NCBI RefSeq assembly: GCF_030538655.1
Contig: NZ_JAUNTO010000003.1
Span: 62,001-126,000 of the forward strand
Reading direction: 5' to 3'
Length of the DNA: 64,000 nt
Origin: Paracoccus sp. (in: a-proteobacteria)
Lineage (GTDB): Bacteria; Pseudomonadota; Alphaproteobacteria; Rhodobacterales; Rhodobacteraceae
A program made the position numbers and the translations under genes. The notes beneath the pieces are model-generated. The model did not search any database, was not told the origin of the DNA, and worked only from the letters and a program-made list of their open reading frames with translations. Shown here piece by piece: positions 33,295 to 43,794 of the stretch; the first letter of the stretch is position 1, and each line of letters starts with the position of its first letter.

Positions 33295-34779
33295 TCACAT
33301 GCCCTTGGGCTTTTGCCGGTTCTTGTGCTTGGCCAGCGCGCCGGATTGGTTAATCTTATCGGCCTTGTGGCGATAGGGATTTTTGTCGCCCTGATCGCGG
33401 AAAAACAGCCGGATCGGCGTTCCCGGCATGTCGAAATCGGCGCGCAGCCCGTTCACCAGATACCGCTGATAGCTGTCAGGCAGCTTGTCGGTATGGGTGG
33501 CCTTGACGATGAACGCCGGGGGCCGGGTCTTGACCTGAGTCATATAGCGCAGCCGGATGCGCCGCCCGCCGGGTGCGGGGGGCGGATGGCTTTCGGTCAT
33601 CACCTCTAGCCAGCGGTTCAGGCGCGCGGTCGAAACGCGGCGGTTCCAGACCTCATGCGCCTTGAGGATGGCGTTGTGCAGCCGGTCCAGCCCCTTGCCG
33701 GTGCGGGCCGATACCGTGACCAGCGGCGCGCCTTTCAGCTGCGGCAGCAGGCGTTCAAAAGCCTCACGCAACTCGTTCAGCTTTTGCGGCTTGTCTTCTT
33801 CCAAGTCCCATTTGTTCGCGGCAACGACCACCGCACGGCCTTCGGTCTCGGCATAGTCGGCGATGCGTAAGTCCTGCTGTTCAAAGGGGATTTCCACGTC
33901 CAGCAGCACCACGACCACTTCGGCAAAGCGGACGGCGCGCAGCCCGTCGGCGACCGACAGCTTTTCGACCTTATCCGTCACCTTGGCGCGCTTGCGCATC
34001 CCGGCGGTGTCGAAAATCCGCATGGGCGTCCCCATGAATTCGGTCGTCACCGAGATAGAATCGCGGGTGATCCCGGCCTCGGGTCCGGTCAGCAGACGGT
34101 CTTCGCCGATGATCTTGTTAATCAGCGTCGATTTGCCCGCATTGGGGCGACCGATGACGGCCAGTTGCAGCGGGCGGGCCTCGCTGGGGCGCCAGTCGTC
34201 GGCACCTTCGCCGGTTTCAGCATCCTCATCAGACAGATCAACATCGGTTTCGGCGGCGATGGGGGCGGGGCGGTCAGCCTCGATCTGGTCGGCCAGCGGC
34301 ATCAGCGCCTGATACAGATCCTCCATCCCCTCGCCATGTTCGGCAGAAATGCGGATCGGCTCGCCCAGGCCCAGGGAATACGCCTCCATCGCGCCTGCCT
34401 CACCGGCGCGGCCCTCGGCCTTGTTGGCGGCCAGCAGCACATGCTTGGCGCGGCGGCGCAGGATTTCGGCGAAATATTCATCCGCCGCCGTCACGCCCGC
34501 GCGGGCGTCGATGACGAACAGGCACACGTCCGCCTCGTCCACGGCGCGTTCGGTCAGGCGGCGCATCCGGCCTTGCAGGCTGTCATCCTCGGCCATTTCC
34601 AGACCGGCGCTGTCGATGACGATAAAGCGCAGATCGCCAAGGCGTCCCGCGCCTTCGCGCAGGTCGCGGGTGACGCCGGGCTGGTCATCGACCAAGGCCA
34701 GCTTTTTACCGACCAGCCGGTTGAACAGGGTCGATTTGCCGACATTCGGACGGCCAACGATAGCGAGGGTAAAGCTCAT
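33295..34779 (-). CDS. der: Ribosome biogenesis GTPase Der (EngA)
   Basis: This 494-aa protein has two GTPase domains in tandem. Domain 1 has G1 GRPNVGKST at about 8-16, G3 DSAGLE and G4 NKAE. Domain 2 has [20 protein letters not shown] and NKWD. The C-terminal KH-like domain ends with the basic tail [11 protein letters not shown]. It is needed for 50S subunit maturation. A long acidic linker between G domains ([19 protein letters not shown]) is notable. The start overlaps the bamB stop (ATGA). Confidence 0.97.
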   Translation of the reverse strand: MSFTLAIVGRPNVGKSTLFNRLVGKKLALVDDQPGVTRDLREGAGRLGDLRFIVIDSAGLEMAEDDSLQGRMRRLTERAVDEADVCLFVIDARAGVTAADEYFAEILRRRAKHVLLAANKAEGRAGEAGAMEAYSLGLGEPIRISAEHGEGMEDLYQALMPLADQIEADRPAPIAAETDVDLSDEDAETGEGADDWRPSEARPLQLAVIGRPNAGKSTLINKIIGEDRLLTGPEAGITRDSISVTTEFMGTPMRIFDTAGMRKRAKVTDKVEKLSVADGLRAVRFAEVVVVLLDVEIPFEQQDLRIADYAETEGRAVVVAANKWDLEEDKPQKLNELREAFERLLPQLKGAPLVTVSARTGKGLDRLHNAILKAHEVWNRRVSTARLNRWLEVMTESHPPPAPGGRRIRLRYMTQVKTRPPAFIVKATHTDKLPDSYQRYLVNGLRADFDMPGTPIRLFFRDQGDKNPYRHKADKINQSGALAKHKNRQKPKGM

Positions 34780-36113
34780 CGGAATGCCAAAAGCTGGCCG
34801 TTGCGGCTGACGACATACAAGGTTTGCCCGGCAACCGCAGGGGCCGCCGCAGCGCCGCCCGGAATGGCCGCCTGGCCGGTCAGCGCGCCGGATGCCGGAT
34901 CAAACACCCGCAACACGCCATCGCTGCTGGCCACAAACAGCCGCCCGCCCGCCAGAACCGGGCCATAGCTGGCAAAGATGCGATCCTGCCGCCGGGGTCG
35001 TTCGGTGGTGTAATAGGGCAGCGCGACGCGCCAGATCACCCCGCCTGTGGCGGCGTCCAGACGGATCAGTTCTGCCTGATCGTTCACCGCAAAGATCGAA
35101 CCGCCCGCCACGACCACCGGTGAATTGGCCCCGTCGCGCGCCGACCAGATTTCAGCCCCGGTGCCCAGATCAAAGGCCGTGATCCGCCCCGATGAGGTGC
35201 CGCCATACAGCCGCCCGCCCGCGATCACCGGATCGCCGGTCATGTCTCGGATGGCGGCAATGGCGCGTCCGGTGCGTGTCCCCGCCACCTGCGCGGAAAA
35301 CTGTGTCATGCCGTCAGCGGTTTCCGCCGCCAGCAACTGCCCCGAGGCAAAGGGGAACACCACGGTATTGCCCGACACCGCCGGGGCCGACACGCCCATC
35401 ACCCCCATTGGTGCGCCGATGCCATTGGTCTGCCACAACACCCGGCCATTCTCGGCCCGGACGGCCCAGCCGACACCATTGCGCGCCGCGACATAGACCA
35501 CGCCGTTCTGCACCGCAGGCGCACCGGAAATCGCCGTATCGACGCGCTGCCGCCACAGGATGCCGCCGCTGCGGGCGTCCAGCGCCACCAGCTCGCCATA
35601 GCCGGTGGTGACAAAGATGCGTCCGCCTTCGGCCGAAATACCGCCGCCCGAAACGCTGTCGCCGCGTTCGGTCGCGGGGCGCAGGCTGGTTTGCCAGATC
35701 GTGCCGCCGCCGGTGCTGGTTGCGACCACATTGGCGCGGCTGTCCAGGGTGAACACCATGCCACCCCAGATGATCGGATCGGCGGTGATACGGAACCGCC
35801 GCGCATCACCCGAACCGATGCTCGCCGCCCATTGCAGCGTCATGCCAGCGCCAAGCGCCGCATGGCCCGGATCATGGGCAGCGTTCCCGGCACGATGGGT
35901 CCAGTCGGCATTGGCGCGCATGGCGGGCAGCGACAGGGCGATGCTGGCGGGCGCGGGCGCACCGATCACCGCCGGGCCATCGGGCGATGCCACCGCCAGC
36001 GGGTCCAGCCGCTGGCCGGGCAGGATGATCTCGCGCTCGCCGCAGGCGGCCAGCAGGGCAACCGGCAGCAACGCGGCAAGGCCGGTGGCACGAATGCGCG
36101 AAAAGGTGGTCAT
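34776..36113 (-). CDS. bamB: Outer-membrane assembly lipoprotein BamB
   Basis: This 445-aa lipoprotein has signal and lipobox VALLAAC (Cys24). The rest is a beta-propeller of PQQ-like repeats, each with a Gly-Ala-x-(I/L)-W-type turn (e.g. [36 protein letters not shown]). It is a periplasmic partner of the Bam complex that inserts outer-membrane beta-barrels. The order yfgM-bamB-der is conserved with E. coli, supporting the call. Confidence 0.92.
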   Translation of the reverse strand: MTTFSRIRATGLAALLPVALLAACGEREIILPGQRLDPLAVASPDGPAVIGAPAPASIALSLPAMRANADWTHRAGNAAHDPGHAALGAGMTLQWAASIGSGDARRFRITADPIIWGGMVFTLDSRANVVATSTGGGTIWQTSLRPATERGDSVSGGGISAEGGRIFVTTGYGELVALDARSGGILWRQRVDTAISGAPAVQNGVVYVAARNGVGWAVRAENGRVLWQTNGIGAPMGVMGVSAPAVSGNTVVFPFASGQLLAAETADGMTQFSAQVAGTRTGRAIAAIRDMTGDPVIAGGRLYGGTSSGRITAFDLGTGAEIWSARDGANSPVVVAGGSIFAVNDQAELIRLDAATGGVIWRVALPYYTTERPRRQDRIFASYGPVLAGGRLFVASSDGVLRVFDPASGALTGQAAIPGGAAAAPAVAGQTLYVVSRNGQLLAFR

Positions 36114-36163
36114 GTCCTCGTCCCTCTTGGCCGTTTGTCCGGTGTTCTCAGTTCCCGGTGTTC

Positions 36164-36844
36164 TCAGTTCATCGTCGGCGCGTCGGACTGTGCCGGATCG
36201 GGTTCGACGCCTAGGGCGATCATCGTCTCGGACAGGCGGCGGCGCAAGGTTTCGCTCAGCCCGTCGCGCTGTTGGATCTGGCCGATCAGCACCGCAGCGT
36301 CATCAATGCGGCCCGCGCCAATCAGCGCCACCGCCTGCTGTTCCAGCGCCAACAGTTCGAACGGCGCGCCGGGGCGGGCCAGATCGGCCAGCAGCGCATC
36401 GCGCGTGGCCGGGTCCATGGCTTCCCCTTGCACCAGCACCAGTTTCAGCCGCGCCAGATCGCGCAGCGCCGCGTCATTCTGGCCCAGAGCGGTCGCCACC
36501 TGCTCTAGCTGCGCCGCAGCGGCAGTATCCTGCCCGGCATCGGCCTGCGCACCCGCCGCCAGCAACCCGGTCAGCGCCGCGCGGCGCGGGGAACCGGCGG
36601 TATCGACCTGCGCCAGTGCCGCCGGTTGATCCGCCGCCTGTTCCGCCGCCAGCACCGCGTCACCAAATGCCTGCGCATTCGCCTGTTCGCGCGATTTCTG
36701 ATATTCAAACCACGCGGCCCCGCCCACGACCAGCAGGATCGCCGCGATCCCGATCCAGCCATATCGACGAAAGGTCGCATACATCCGGTCGCGACGCAGT
36801 TCTTCTGTCACCTCGTCGATGAAACTGTCGTTCTGGTTGGCCAT
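36164..36844 (-). CDS. yfgM: YfgM-like tetratricopeptide membrane protein
   Basis: This 226-aa protein has a cytoplasmic N-terminal helix (SFIDEVTEELRRDRMYATFRR), one transmembrane segment (YGWIGIAAILLVVGGAAWF) and a periplasmic helical domain with weak TPR-like repeats. The arrangement equals YfgM, the ancillary factor of the SecYEG translocon that sits beside BamB in E. coli. ATG 36844 follows GGAAAGA. It heads the yfgM-bamB-der transcript. Confidence 0.87.
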   Translation of the reverse strand: MANQNDSFIDEVTEELRRDRMYATFRRYGWIGIAAILLVVGGAAWFEYQKSREQANAQAFGDAVLAAEQAADQPAALAQVDTAGSPRRAALTGLLAAGAQADAGQDTAAAAQLEQVATALGQNDAALRDLARLKLVLVQGEAMDPATRDALLADLARPGAPFELLALEQQAVALIGAGRIDDAAVLIGQIQQRDGLSETLRRRLSETMIALGVEPDPAQSDAPTMN

Positions 36845-37025
36845 CGGGTCTTTCCGCTGTCTTGTCCTGTCGCCCGTCTTTATACGCTTGGCACCCGGTT
36901 TGCCAATGCCGCGCAGGGTCTGGCGGGCGTAGCGCGGAAATTTATGCGGGCCACGATGGGCAACACGGGCCATTCAACAAGGCAGGCACGCCGCAGACCG
37001 GATAAAAGCCCAGAGACTGACCACC

Positions 37026-37057
37026 AAAAGGCCCGCCAGAGTTTCCCCCGGCAGGCC
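37026..37057 (-). terminator. Rho-independent terminator of sodB
   Basis: On the minus strand, GGCCTGCC (37057-37050) pairs with GGCGGGCC (37037-37030), with one G-U wobble, and is followed by TTTT. It begins about 22 bp after the sodB stop codon. Confidence 0.7.
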
Positions 37058-37079
37058 CCCAGACACACCCTCGCACGGA

Positions 37080-37676
37080 TTACATGCGCGAGGCGACGTT
37101 TTCCCAGTTCACCAGCTTTTCAAGGAAGTTTTGCAGATAAACCGGGCGCTTGTTACGGAAGTCGATGTAATAGGAATGTTCCCACACATCACAGCCCAGC
37201 AGCGCGGTCTGCCCAAAGCACAGCGGGTTGACGCCGTTTTCGGTCTTGGTGATCTCCAGCCCGCCATCGGCCTTTTTGACCAGCCAGGCCCAACCGGAAC
37301 CGAATTGTCCAACACCTGCTTCGGTGAATTTCTTTTTGAAATCCTCGACCGAACCGAACGATTCTTTCAGTGCGGCTTCAACCTCGGACGGCATCCTGGA
37401 TTCCGGGGCCATCATTTCCCAGAACTGAGTGTGGTTCCAGTGCTGGCTGGCGTTGTTAAAGATACCGTTCTGGGCGACCGCGCCTTTTTGATAGGTGCCG
37501 GTCACGATGTCTTCCAGCGACTTGCCTTCCCATTCGGTGCCGGCGATCAGCTCGTTCAGCTTGTCGACATAGGCTTTGTGGTGGATGTCGTGGTGAAACT
37601 CGAGCGTTTCTTTCGACATGCCGACAGCTTCCAACGCGTCATGGGCGTAGGGAAGATCGGGAAGTGTGAAAGCCAT
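37080..37676 (-). CDS. sodB: Superoxide dismutase (Fe type)
   Basis: This 198-aa cytoplasmic enzyme disproportionates superoxide. Metal ligands lie in LEFHHDIHHKAY (His), SQHWNHTQFWEMM (His) and CDVWEHSYYIDF (Asp and His). The GTYQKGAVAQNGIFNN stretch and its active-site Gln placement resemble the iron-type SodB. Metal preference cannot be proved from sequence. ATG 37676 was chosen because AAAGGACAG precedes it and MAFTLPDLPY is the family start. An upstream in-frame extension is spurious. Confidence 0.95.
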   Translation of the reverse strand: MAFTLPDLPYAHDALEAVGMSKETLEFHHDIHHKAYVDKLNELIAGTEWEGKSLEDIVTGTYQKGAVAQNGIFNNASQHWNHTQFWEMMAPESRMPSEVEAALKESFGSVEDFKKKFTEAGVGQFGSGWAWLVKKADGGLEITKTENGVNPLCFGQTALLGCDVWEHSYYIDFRNKRPVYLQNFLEKLVNWENVASRM

Positions 37677-37818
37677 GGTTCTGTCCTTTCTGAAAGGATT
37701 GCGTTTCGGCCCCGATGATTGGCCAAGCTGGAACCGAACGCAAGGGCGCGTGACAGGTTCCGCATGGTTCGCGATAAACTGCCGTCGCACCCCAAGACGG
37801 GGGTTTCACACCCCCGAA

Positions 37819-37847
37819 CCCCCGTGGGATACTTGCAAACGAAAGAC
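37819..37847 (+). repeat. Dispersed extragenic repeat, copy D
   Basis: CCCCCGTGGGATACTTGCAA is followed by ACGAAAGACG, preceded by a GGGGGTTTCACACCCCC hairpin (37801-37815 region). It is in the same orientation as copy B and shares the CAAACGAAAGACG end. It lies 13 bp past the smc stop codon, between smc and sodB. Confidence 0.65.
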
Positions 37848-37859
37848 GGGGCGGGCGCG

Positions 37860-40800
37860 TCAGGCCACCAGCGCCTCGGCGCGTTTCAGATCGACGCTGA
37901 CCAGCTGGCTGACGCCCTGCTCCACCATGGTTACGCCAAACAGCCGGTCCATTCGCGACATGGTGACGGCGTGATGGGTGATAATCAGAAAGCGCGTGTC
38001 GGTGCGCCGCGTCATTTCATCCAGCATGTCGCAGAACCGGCTGACGTTGGCATCGTCCAGGGGCGCGTCCACCTCGTCCAGCACGCAGATGGGGGCGGGG
38101 TTGGCCAGGAACACGGCAAAGATCAGCGCCAGGGCGGTCAGCGTCTGTTCGCCACCTGACAGCAGCGACAGCGTGGCCAGTTTTTTGCCCGGCGGCTGGC
38201 ACATGATTTCCAGCCCGGCCTCAAGCGGGTCGTCGGATTCTACCAGCACCAGCCGCGCCTCGCCGCCGCCGAACAGGGTGGTGAACAAGGTGCTGAAATT
38301 GCTGTTCACCGTATCAAAGGCCGCCAGCAGCCGTTCGCGCCCCTCGCGGTTCAGGCTGCCGATACCCGCGCGCAGTTTGTGGATGGCCTCGACCAGATCG
38401 GCCTTTTCACCGGCCAGACGGTCGCGTTCGGTTTCCAGTTCCTGTTTGTCCTGATCGGCGCGCAGGTTCACCGCGCCCAAGCCATCCCGCTGGCTGCGCA
38501 GCCGGGCAATCTGATCTTCCAAAGCCGCAGCCGGGGTTTCGGTCGCGGCATCGTCCAGCGTGGCGCGCAAGCTGTCAGGCGTGCCGCCGTCGGTTTCCTC
38601 GGCGATGCGGGCGCGGGCCACCGTTTCACCGTCGCGCGCCGCGTCGCTGCGCGCCTGACGGCTGGCCCGGTCTTCGCGCGCATCGGATGCGGCGCGTTCG
38701 GCGTCACGTTCGGCCTGAGCGGCATCACGCAGCGCCATATCGGCTGAATCCAGCGCGGCGCGGGCGCGGGTCTGGCGGGTGTCAGCCAGTGCCTGCCGTT
38801 CCGTCAGGCTGGCACGGCGGGTGGCCAGCTCGGCGGGCTGTGCCTGTGCCGTGGTCAGTTCGGTTGCCGCAGCGTCGCGCCGGGCGGACAGTTCGGCGGC
38901 GCGGGTGCCCGCATCGGTCAGGCGCAACTGCCAGCCGCTGGATTCTTTGGCGATTTCCTGCAAACGCTTGATCCGCGCGTTGCCTTCGCGTCTGAGTTCG
39001 TCCAGCGCGGACCGGCGCGACAGAGTAGCGATGCGCGCCGCCTCGACCCCGGTGCGGGCGTGTTCGACGGCCTCGGCGGCGGCGGCGCGGTCGGGCAGAT
39101 CGGCCAGCGCCCGGTCGGCCTGCGCCAACCGCGCCCCGGCATCGGCGGCATCCGCACGGTGGCGGGCCAGTTCGGCACGGGCGGATTCTGCGCGCGAGCG
39201 GGCCAGCGACAGATCCGATTCCGCGCGCGACACGGCACGGGCCGCATCCGACAACGCGCGGTCGGCATCGCGGCGGGTGTCGCGGGCGGTTTTCTCGGCC
39301 CCGGCGGCGTCGGTCAGCGCGGCGCGGGCCACCTCATGCGTGGCAGCGGCGGTTTCGGCGGCGCGGGCAGCGGTGTCGGCCTGCGCGGTGATCGCCTTGA
39401 GTTCGTTGACCTTTTGCAGATGCAGCGCTGCCGATGACGATGCCTCGCCTGCCATCACCCGCAGCCCGTCCCAGCGGTAAAGATCGCCGCCCTGTGTCAC
39501 CAGCCGCTGACCGGGGCGCAGCCCCGCTTGCAACGCGGCGGCATTGCCCCCGGCAATCCCGACCTGCGACAGCCGCCGGGCAAGCGCGGGCGGGGCGGTG
39601 ACATGCGGGGCCAGCGGCGCGGCACCGGACGGCAGCGGCTGCACCGGGTCAAGAGGCGGCAGGCTGTGCCAGCCTGACCCCGTATCCGTCAGCCCGGCGC
39701 GCAGATCATCGCCCAAGGCCGCGCCCAAAGCTGCCTCATAGCCGGGCGCGACAGTGATCTGATCCAGCACCGCATCACCCCCGGCGCGGCCACGATCGAC
39801 CAAGCGCCGCAGCGCCGCCATTTCAGCGGCCAGCGCGGCGGCTTCGCCCTCGGCCCCGGCGCGGGCGGCGCGGGCCTGCGATTCCGTTACCTCGGCCTCG
39901 GCGCGGGCAGTTTCGGCGGCACTCAGGGTGGCTTCGGCGGTCTCGGCCTGGGTGCGGGCATCGGATTGCACCGCCTCGGCCTGCTGCAAGGCGGTTTCGG
40001 CTGCGGTTCCGGCCTCGGTCGCGCGGGTGGCGGCGGTTTCAGCCTGATCGGCGGCGTGGCTGGCGCGGGTCTGCATCTCGCGCAGGTCACCCGCCAGTCG
40101 CTGTGCCGATTGGTGCTGCGCGTCCAGCCGCGCGCTGGCGCCGGTCAGTTCGGCCAGTTTCGTTTCCATTGCCGTCAGCGCCTCGGCGGCCTGATCGGCG
40201 ACCGTCCCGGCCTCGGTAAGCCGCGCCTCATGGCCGTGATGTGCCTTGTCAATTTCGGCCTTTTCCCAGGCCAGCCGTTCCACCATCTGCCCGGCATCGC
40301 GGTTCAGCGCGGTTTCACGGTCGATGTCGCGGTCCAGCTGCGCGATGCGCTTGCCCAAGGCTTCGATGGCATCCGCCGCGCGGGATTCGGCCTCGTCCAG
40401 TGCCTCGGCCTCGACCAGCAGACGCGACAGGACGGCGCTTGCGATTTGTTCTTCCTCGCGCAAGGGCGGCAGCATCGATTCCGCCTGTTCGCGCAAGCCG
40501 GTGGCGGCGCGGGCCGCCGCCTCGGCCACAACGGCGGCAGATGTGGCGGCGGACAGCGCCTCGGCGGCGGCGGCGCGGGCTGCATCCGCCTCGGCCCAAC
40601 GGCGAAACAGCAGCGCGCCTTCGGCCTGCCGCAAGGCCGCGCCGATCTCGCGGTATTTCGCCGCCGCGCGGGCCTGCCGGGCCAAGGACGCGGCCTGCGC
40701 GCCCAGTTGATCCAACGTGTCATCGACGCGGGTCAGGTTGGTTTCGGCGCCGTTCAGCTTTAGCTCGGCCTCGTGGCGGCGCTGATACAGGCCGGAAATC

Positions 40801-41306
40801 CCCGCCGCTTCCTCAAGAATACGCCGCCGCGCCTTGGGTTTGGCGTTGATCAATTCACTGATCTGCCCCTGCCGCACCAGCGCCGGGCTGTGTGCCCCGG
40901 TCGAGGCATCCGCGAACAGCATCTGCACATCGCGCGCCCGCACCTCGCGCCCGTTAATGCGATAGGCGGACCCGGCGTCGCGGGTGATGCGGCGCGTGAT
41001 GTCGATATGGTCGTCGGCGTTGAACCCGGCGGGGGCCAGATGGTCGCGGTTGTCGATGGTCAGCACCACCTCGGCCTGCGCGCGGGCGGGGCGGCGGGCG
41101 GTGCCGGCAAAGATCACATCCTCCATCCCTTCGCCGCGCATGGCGGTGGGGCGGTTTTCGCCCATGACCCAACGCAGGGCCTCCAACAGATTGGATTTGC
41201 CGCAGCCGTTCGGGCCGACGACGCCGGTCAACCCCTCGCGGATGACCAGATCCGTGGGGTCAACAAAGCTTTTGAAGCCGTTCAGGCGCAGGCGATCAAA
41301 GCGCAA
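37860..41306 (-). CDS. smc: Chromosome segregation SMC ATPase
   Basis: This 1148-aa protein is the core of the bacterial condensin. N-terminal Walker A is GPNGCGKSNLLEALRWVMGE (31 onward). Two long coiled coils, very rich in Ala, Glu and Arg, flank a hinge at about 500-640 (GYEAALGAALGDDLRAG and RPGQRLVTQGGDLYRWDGL). The C-terminal ABC signature is LSGGEQTLTALAL and Walker B ends VLDEVDAPLDDANV. The length is normal. scpA and scpB are not in the window. No strong ribosome site is obvious at the ATG. Confidence 0.97.
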   Translation of the reverse strand: MRFDRLRLNGFKSFVDPTDLVIREGLTGVVGPNGCGKSNLLEALRWVMGENRPTAMRGEGMEDVIFAGTARRPARAQAEVVLTIDNRDHLAPAGFNADDHIDITRRITRDAGSAYRINGREVRARDVQMLFADASTGAHSPALVRQGQISELINAKPKARRRILEEAAGISGLYQRRHEAELKLNGAETNLTRVDDTLDQLGAQAASLARQARAAAKYREIGAALRQAEGALLFRRWAEADAARAAAAEALSAATSAAVVAEAAARAATGLREQAESMLPPLREEEQIASAVLSRLLVEAEALDEAESRAADAIEALGKRIAQLDRDIDRETALNRDAGQMVERLAWEKAEIDKAHHGHEARLTEAGTVADQAAEALTAMETKLAELTGASARLDAQHQSAQRLAGDLREMQTRASHAADQAETAATRATEAGTAAETALQQAEAVQSDARTQAETAEATLSAAETARAEAEVTESQARAARAGAEGEAAALAAEMAALRRLVDRGRAGGDAVLDQITVAPGYEAALGAALGDDLRAGLTDTGSGWHSLPPLDPVQPLPSGAAPLAPHVTAPPALARRLSQVGIAGGNAAALQAGLRPGQRLVTQGGDLYRWDGLRVMAGEASSSAALHLQKVNELKAITAQADTAARAAETAAATHEVARAALTDAAGAEKTARDTRRDADRALSDAARAVSRAESDLSLARSRAESARAELARHRADAADAGARLAQADRALADLPDRAAAAEAVEHARTGVEAARIATLSRRSALDELRREGNARIKRLQEIAKESSGWQLRLTDAGTRAAELSARRDAAATELTTAQAQPAELATRRASLTERQALADTRQTRARAALDSADMALRDAAQAERDAERAASDAREDRASRQARSDAARDGETVARARIAEETDGGTPDSLRATLDDAATETPAAALEDQIARLRSQRDGLGAVNLRADQDKQELETERDRLAGEKADLVEAIHKLRAGIGSLNREGRERLLAAFDTVNSNFSTLFTTLFGGGEARLVLVESDDPLEAGLEIMCQPPGKKLATLSLLSGGEQTLTALALIFAVFLANPAPICVLDEVDAPLDDANVSRFCDMLDEMTRRTDTRFLIITHHAVTMSRMDRLFGVTMVEQGVSQLVSVDLKRAEALVA

Positions 41307-41459
41307 GGGCGGGGTCCATCAGAATCGGTGCATTAGCCGGGGATTGTCGGGGGGACCCGCGCCCGAGTCAACCTTCACGCAAGATATAGAGCCGCAACGC
41401 CGCATTCCCACAAAATACAAGGGGGTGGCACAAGCGAGGTTTTGCGTTAATCAGCCAAC

Positions 41460-41816
41460 ATGCTTCCTGCTTTGGCGATCATACTTGGCTTTCAACTGGC
41501 GGGTGAGGTGATCTCGCGCTTTGCCGGATTGCCGCTGCCCGGCCCGGTGCTGGGGCTGTTGCTGCTGGTCGCAAGTTGCCTGATCCGCCCGGCACTGGCC
41601 GACCGGCTGCGGCCTGTCGCACAGGGGCTGCTGGCGCATCTGTCGCTGTTCTTTGTCCCGGCGGGCGTGGGGGTGATCGCGCATCTGCCGCTGATCCGTG
41701 CCCATGGTGTCGGACTGGCACTGGCGCTGATCCTGTCCACGGTGCTGGCTATCGGAGTGGGGGCGCTGGTCTTTGCCACGGTAGCACGGCTGGCGCGGGT
41801 GCCCGACGATGAATGA
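41460..41816 (+). CDS. lrgA: CidA/LrgA-family holin-like membrane protein
   Basis: This 118-aa protein has four hydrophobic helices. The LPLPGPVLGLLLL motif near the N terminus is the LrgA/CidA hallmark. The family controls murein hydrolase activity or exports small acids, and partner LrgB is encoded next with an 8-bp overlap. No LytSR two-component genes are nearby. The start at 41460 lacks a strong Shine-Dalgarno sequence. Confidence 0.88.
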   Translation: MLPALAIILGFQLAGEVISRFAGLPLPGPVLGLLLLVASCLIRPALADRLRPVAQGLLAHLSLFFVPAGVGVIAHLPLIRAHGVGLALALILSTVLAIGVGALVFATVARLARVPDDE

Positions 41817-42525
41817 CGCGGTGCTGATCTGGTCCTATCTGTCACAGGGGCCGCTGCTGTGGCTGACGGCAACGCTGGTCGCCTATCTGATCGGAGACGC
41901 CTGTTTCCGCCTGTCGGGTCGGCGAAGCTGGGTGAACCCGGTAATGATCGCGGTGGCGGTTCTGGGCGCGCTGCTGATGGCGACGGGCACGGACTACGCC
42001 ACCTATTTCGAGGGCGCACAATTCGTGCATTTCATGCTTGGCCCCGCGACCGTGGCGCTTGGCCTGCCGCTGTTCGACAACCTGCGCCGGGTGCGGCGGG
42101 CGGCACTGCCGCTGATCGCCGCGCTGGTCGCCGGGTCGGTGACGGCGGTGGCCTCGGCCCTGCTGATCGGGCGCGTCATGGGCCTGCCGCGCGATGTGCT
42201 GGCCTCGCTGGCACCCAAATCGACCACCGCGCCGGTGGCCATCGGGATCGCTGAACAGATCGGCGGCCAGCCGACGCTGACCGCCGTTCTGGTGCTGCTG
42301 ACCGGGATGATCGGGGCCATCTGCGCCACGCCGCTGCTGAACCTGCTGCGGGTCCGCGACTGGCGGGCGCGCGGCTTTGCCGTGGGCGTGGCGGCGCATG
42401 GTATCGGCACAGCCCGTGCCTTTCAGGTAAACCAGACGGCGGGTGCCTTTTCCGGCATTGGCATGGGCCTGAACGCCGTGCTGACGGCCATCATCGCACC
42501 GCTGATGCTGCACCTGTTCGGGTAA
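41809..42525 (+). CDS. lrgB: LrgB-family membrane protein
   Basis: This 238-aa membrane protein has about seven hydrophobic segments. Its family marks include the LGPATVALGLPLF segment, SLAPKSTTAPVAIGIAEQIGG, and AAHGIGTARAF. It acts with LrgA in the inner membrane. It overlaps lrgA by 8 bp and is the last gene of the short operon. Confidence 0.93.
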   Translation: MNDAVLIWSYLSQGPLLWLTATLVAYLIGDACFRLSGRRSWVNPVMIAVAVLGALLMATGTDYATYFEGAQFVHFMLGPATVALGLPLFDNLRRVRRAALPLIAALVAGSVTAVASALLIGRVMGLPRDVLASLAPKSTTAPVAIGIAEQIGGQPTLTAVLVLLTGMIGAICATPLLNLLRVRDWRARGFAVGVAAHGIGTARAFQVNQTAGAFSGIGMGLNAVLTAIIAPLMLHLFG

Positions 42526-42624
42526 TGCGTATCTAAGACACACAGGAAACACGGCGCAGGCTGCTGCGATGCCGGAACCATTGCCCTGCCCTGATCGCAG
42601 ATAACGCTGCCCGTGGTCACAAGC

Positions 42625-43794
42625 TTACCGGGCCGGGCGGTCCTTGCCCGCAGGCGCAGCCCCAAGCCATTCGGCCCTCGTCAGATCGGGGCCTAGCAGC
42701 GTGACCCCCCCCGTGGCACCGGGGCGCAGGTGGCCAAGCCCGCTCAACCCCATCAGTTCCGCCGGGGTCGAGCTTGCCGCCGTCAGCGCCTGCACACCGT
42801 CGTCATCCAGAATGCGGGTGACGCGGGGCAGCGCCTGTGGCAATGCCATATGCACGCCAGCCAGCGAGCCTTCGGCATTCACCAGTTTCCCATCGGCAAC
42901 CCTGATGACCTGATCGTAAAGGGTAAAGTGATCCGGCCCGCCCACCGTCGGCATCGCATCCGAGACAAGGATCATGCGTCCCGCCGCAGGTCGCGCCCGC
43001 CATGCCAGCCGGATCATCGCTTCGCTGACGTGATGGCCATCTGCGATCAGGCCCAGCCACAGATCGCTGTCGATCAGCGCCCCGGCCACACCCGGATCGC
43101 GCCCGGCCATCCCGGTCATACCGTTATACAGATGGGTGCCCTTGCGCGCGCCCTCGGCCATGGCGCGGGCGATCTGATCGGGCGCTGCGGCCGAATGACC
43201 GATGGACACCACCGCCCCCATCGTCACCAGCCGCGCGATCTGCCCCGGCGCGCAGGCTTCGGGGGCGACGGTTATCAGCACCGGAACCCCACGCTCGCGC
43301 AGGCGGGCGACGCAATTCAGGGTGCGGTCATCCAGCGGGCGGATAAAGCGCGGATCATGGGTGCCGCGCTTGGTGATCGAGATATGCGGCCCCTCGATAT
43401 GCAGGCCCGCGACGCCGCCCCGGTCGGGGGCAGACCACAGCGCCAGCATGGCATCGGTGGCGCGGTCCAGCACCTCGGGCGCGTCGGTAATCAGCGTGGG
43501 CAGGCAGAAGGCGCAGCCCAGGGCGCGATGCGCTGTCGCAATGGCGCGCAGCCCATCGGGCGTAGGGCTGGTGTTCAGCAAGACCCCGCCGCCGCCGTTC
43601 ACCTGAAGGTCGATCAACCCTGGCGCGGCGATGCCATCGTGGTGGCGCAGATCGGCCCTGTCACCCAGATCGGCAATGGCGGCCCATTCCAGAACCTCGG
43701 CCCCGCGCAGGCGGACCGCCACACCGCTGTGCATGGTATGGCCATCAAACAGCCGCGCGGGAACCAGCCAGTATGCGCCCTGATCGTCGCTCAT
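42625..43794 (-). CDS. nagA: N-acetylhexosamine-6-phosphate deacetylase (NagA/AgaA)
   Basis: This 389-aa amidohydrolase would remove acetate from N-acetyl-glucosamine- or galactosamine-6-phosphate. Metal and substrate motifs are present: GLIDLQVNG, LHIEGPHIS (Glu ligand), SIGHSAA (His), GTHLYNGMTGM (His) and the catalytic Asp in LVSDAMPT. It starts at ATG 43794, overlapping the gatZ stop (ATGA). It is the last gene of the amino-sugar operon. The AgaS neighbour favours the galacto- form as substrate. Confidence 0.9.
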   Translation of the reverse strand: MSDDQGAYWLVPARLFDGHTMHSGVAVRLRGAEVLEWAAIADLGDRADLRHHDGIAAPGLIDLQVNGGGGVLLNTSPTPDGLRAIATAHRALGCAFCLPTLITDAPEVLDRATDAMLALWSAPDRGGVAGLHIEGPHISITKRGTHDPRFIRPLDDRTLNCVARLRERGVPVLITVAPEACAPGQIARLVTMGAVVSIGHSAAAPDQIARAMAEGARKGTHLYNGMTGMAGRDPGVAGALIDSDLWLGLIADGHHVSEAMIRLAWRARPAAGRMILVSDAMPTVGGPDHFTLYDQVIRVADGKLVNAEGSLAGVHMALPQALPRVTRILDDDGVQALTAASSTPAELMGLSGLGHLRPGATGGVTLLGPDLTRAEWLGAAPAGKDRPAR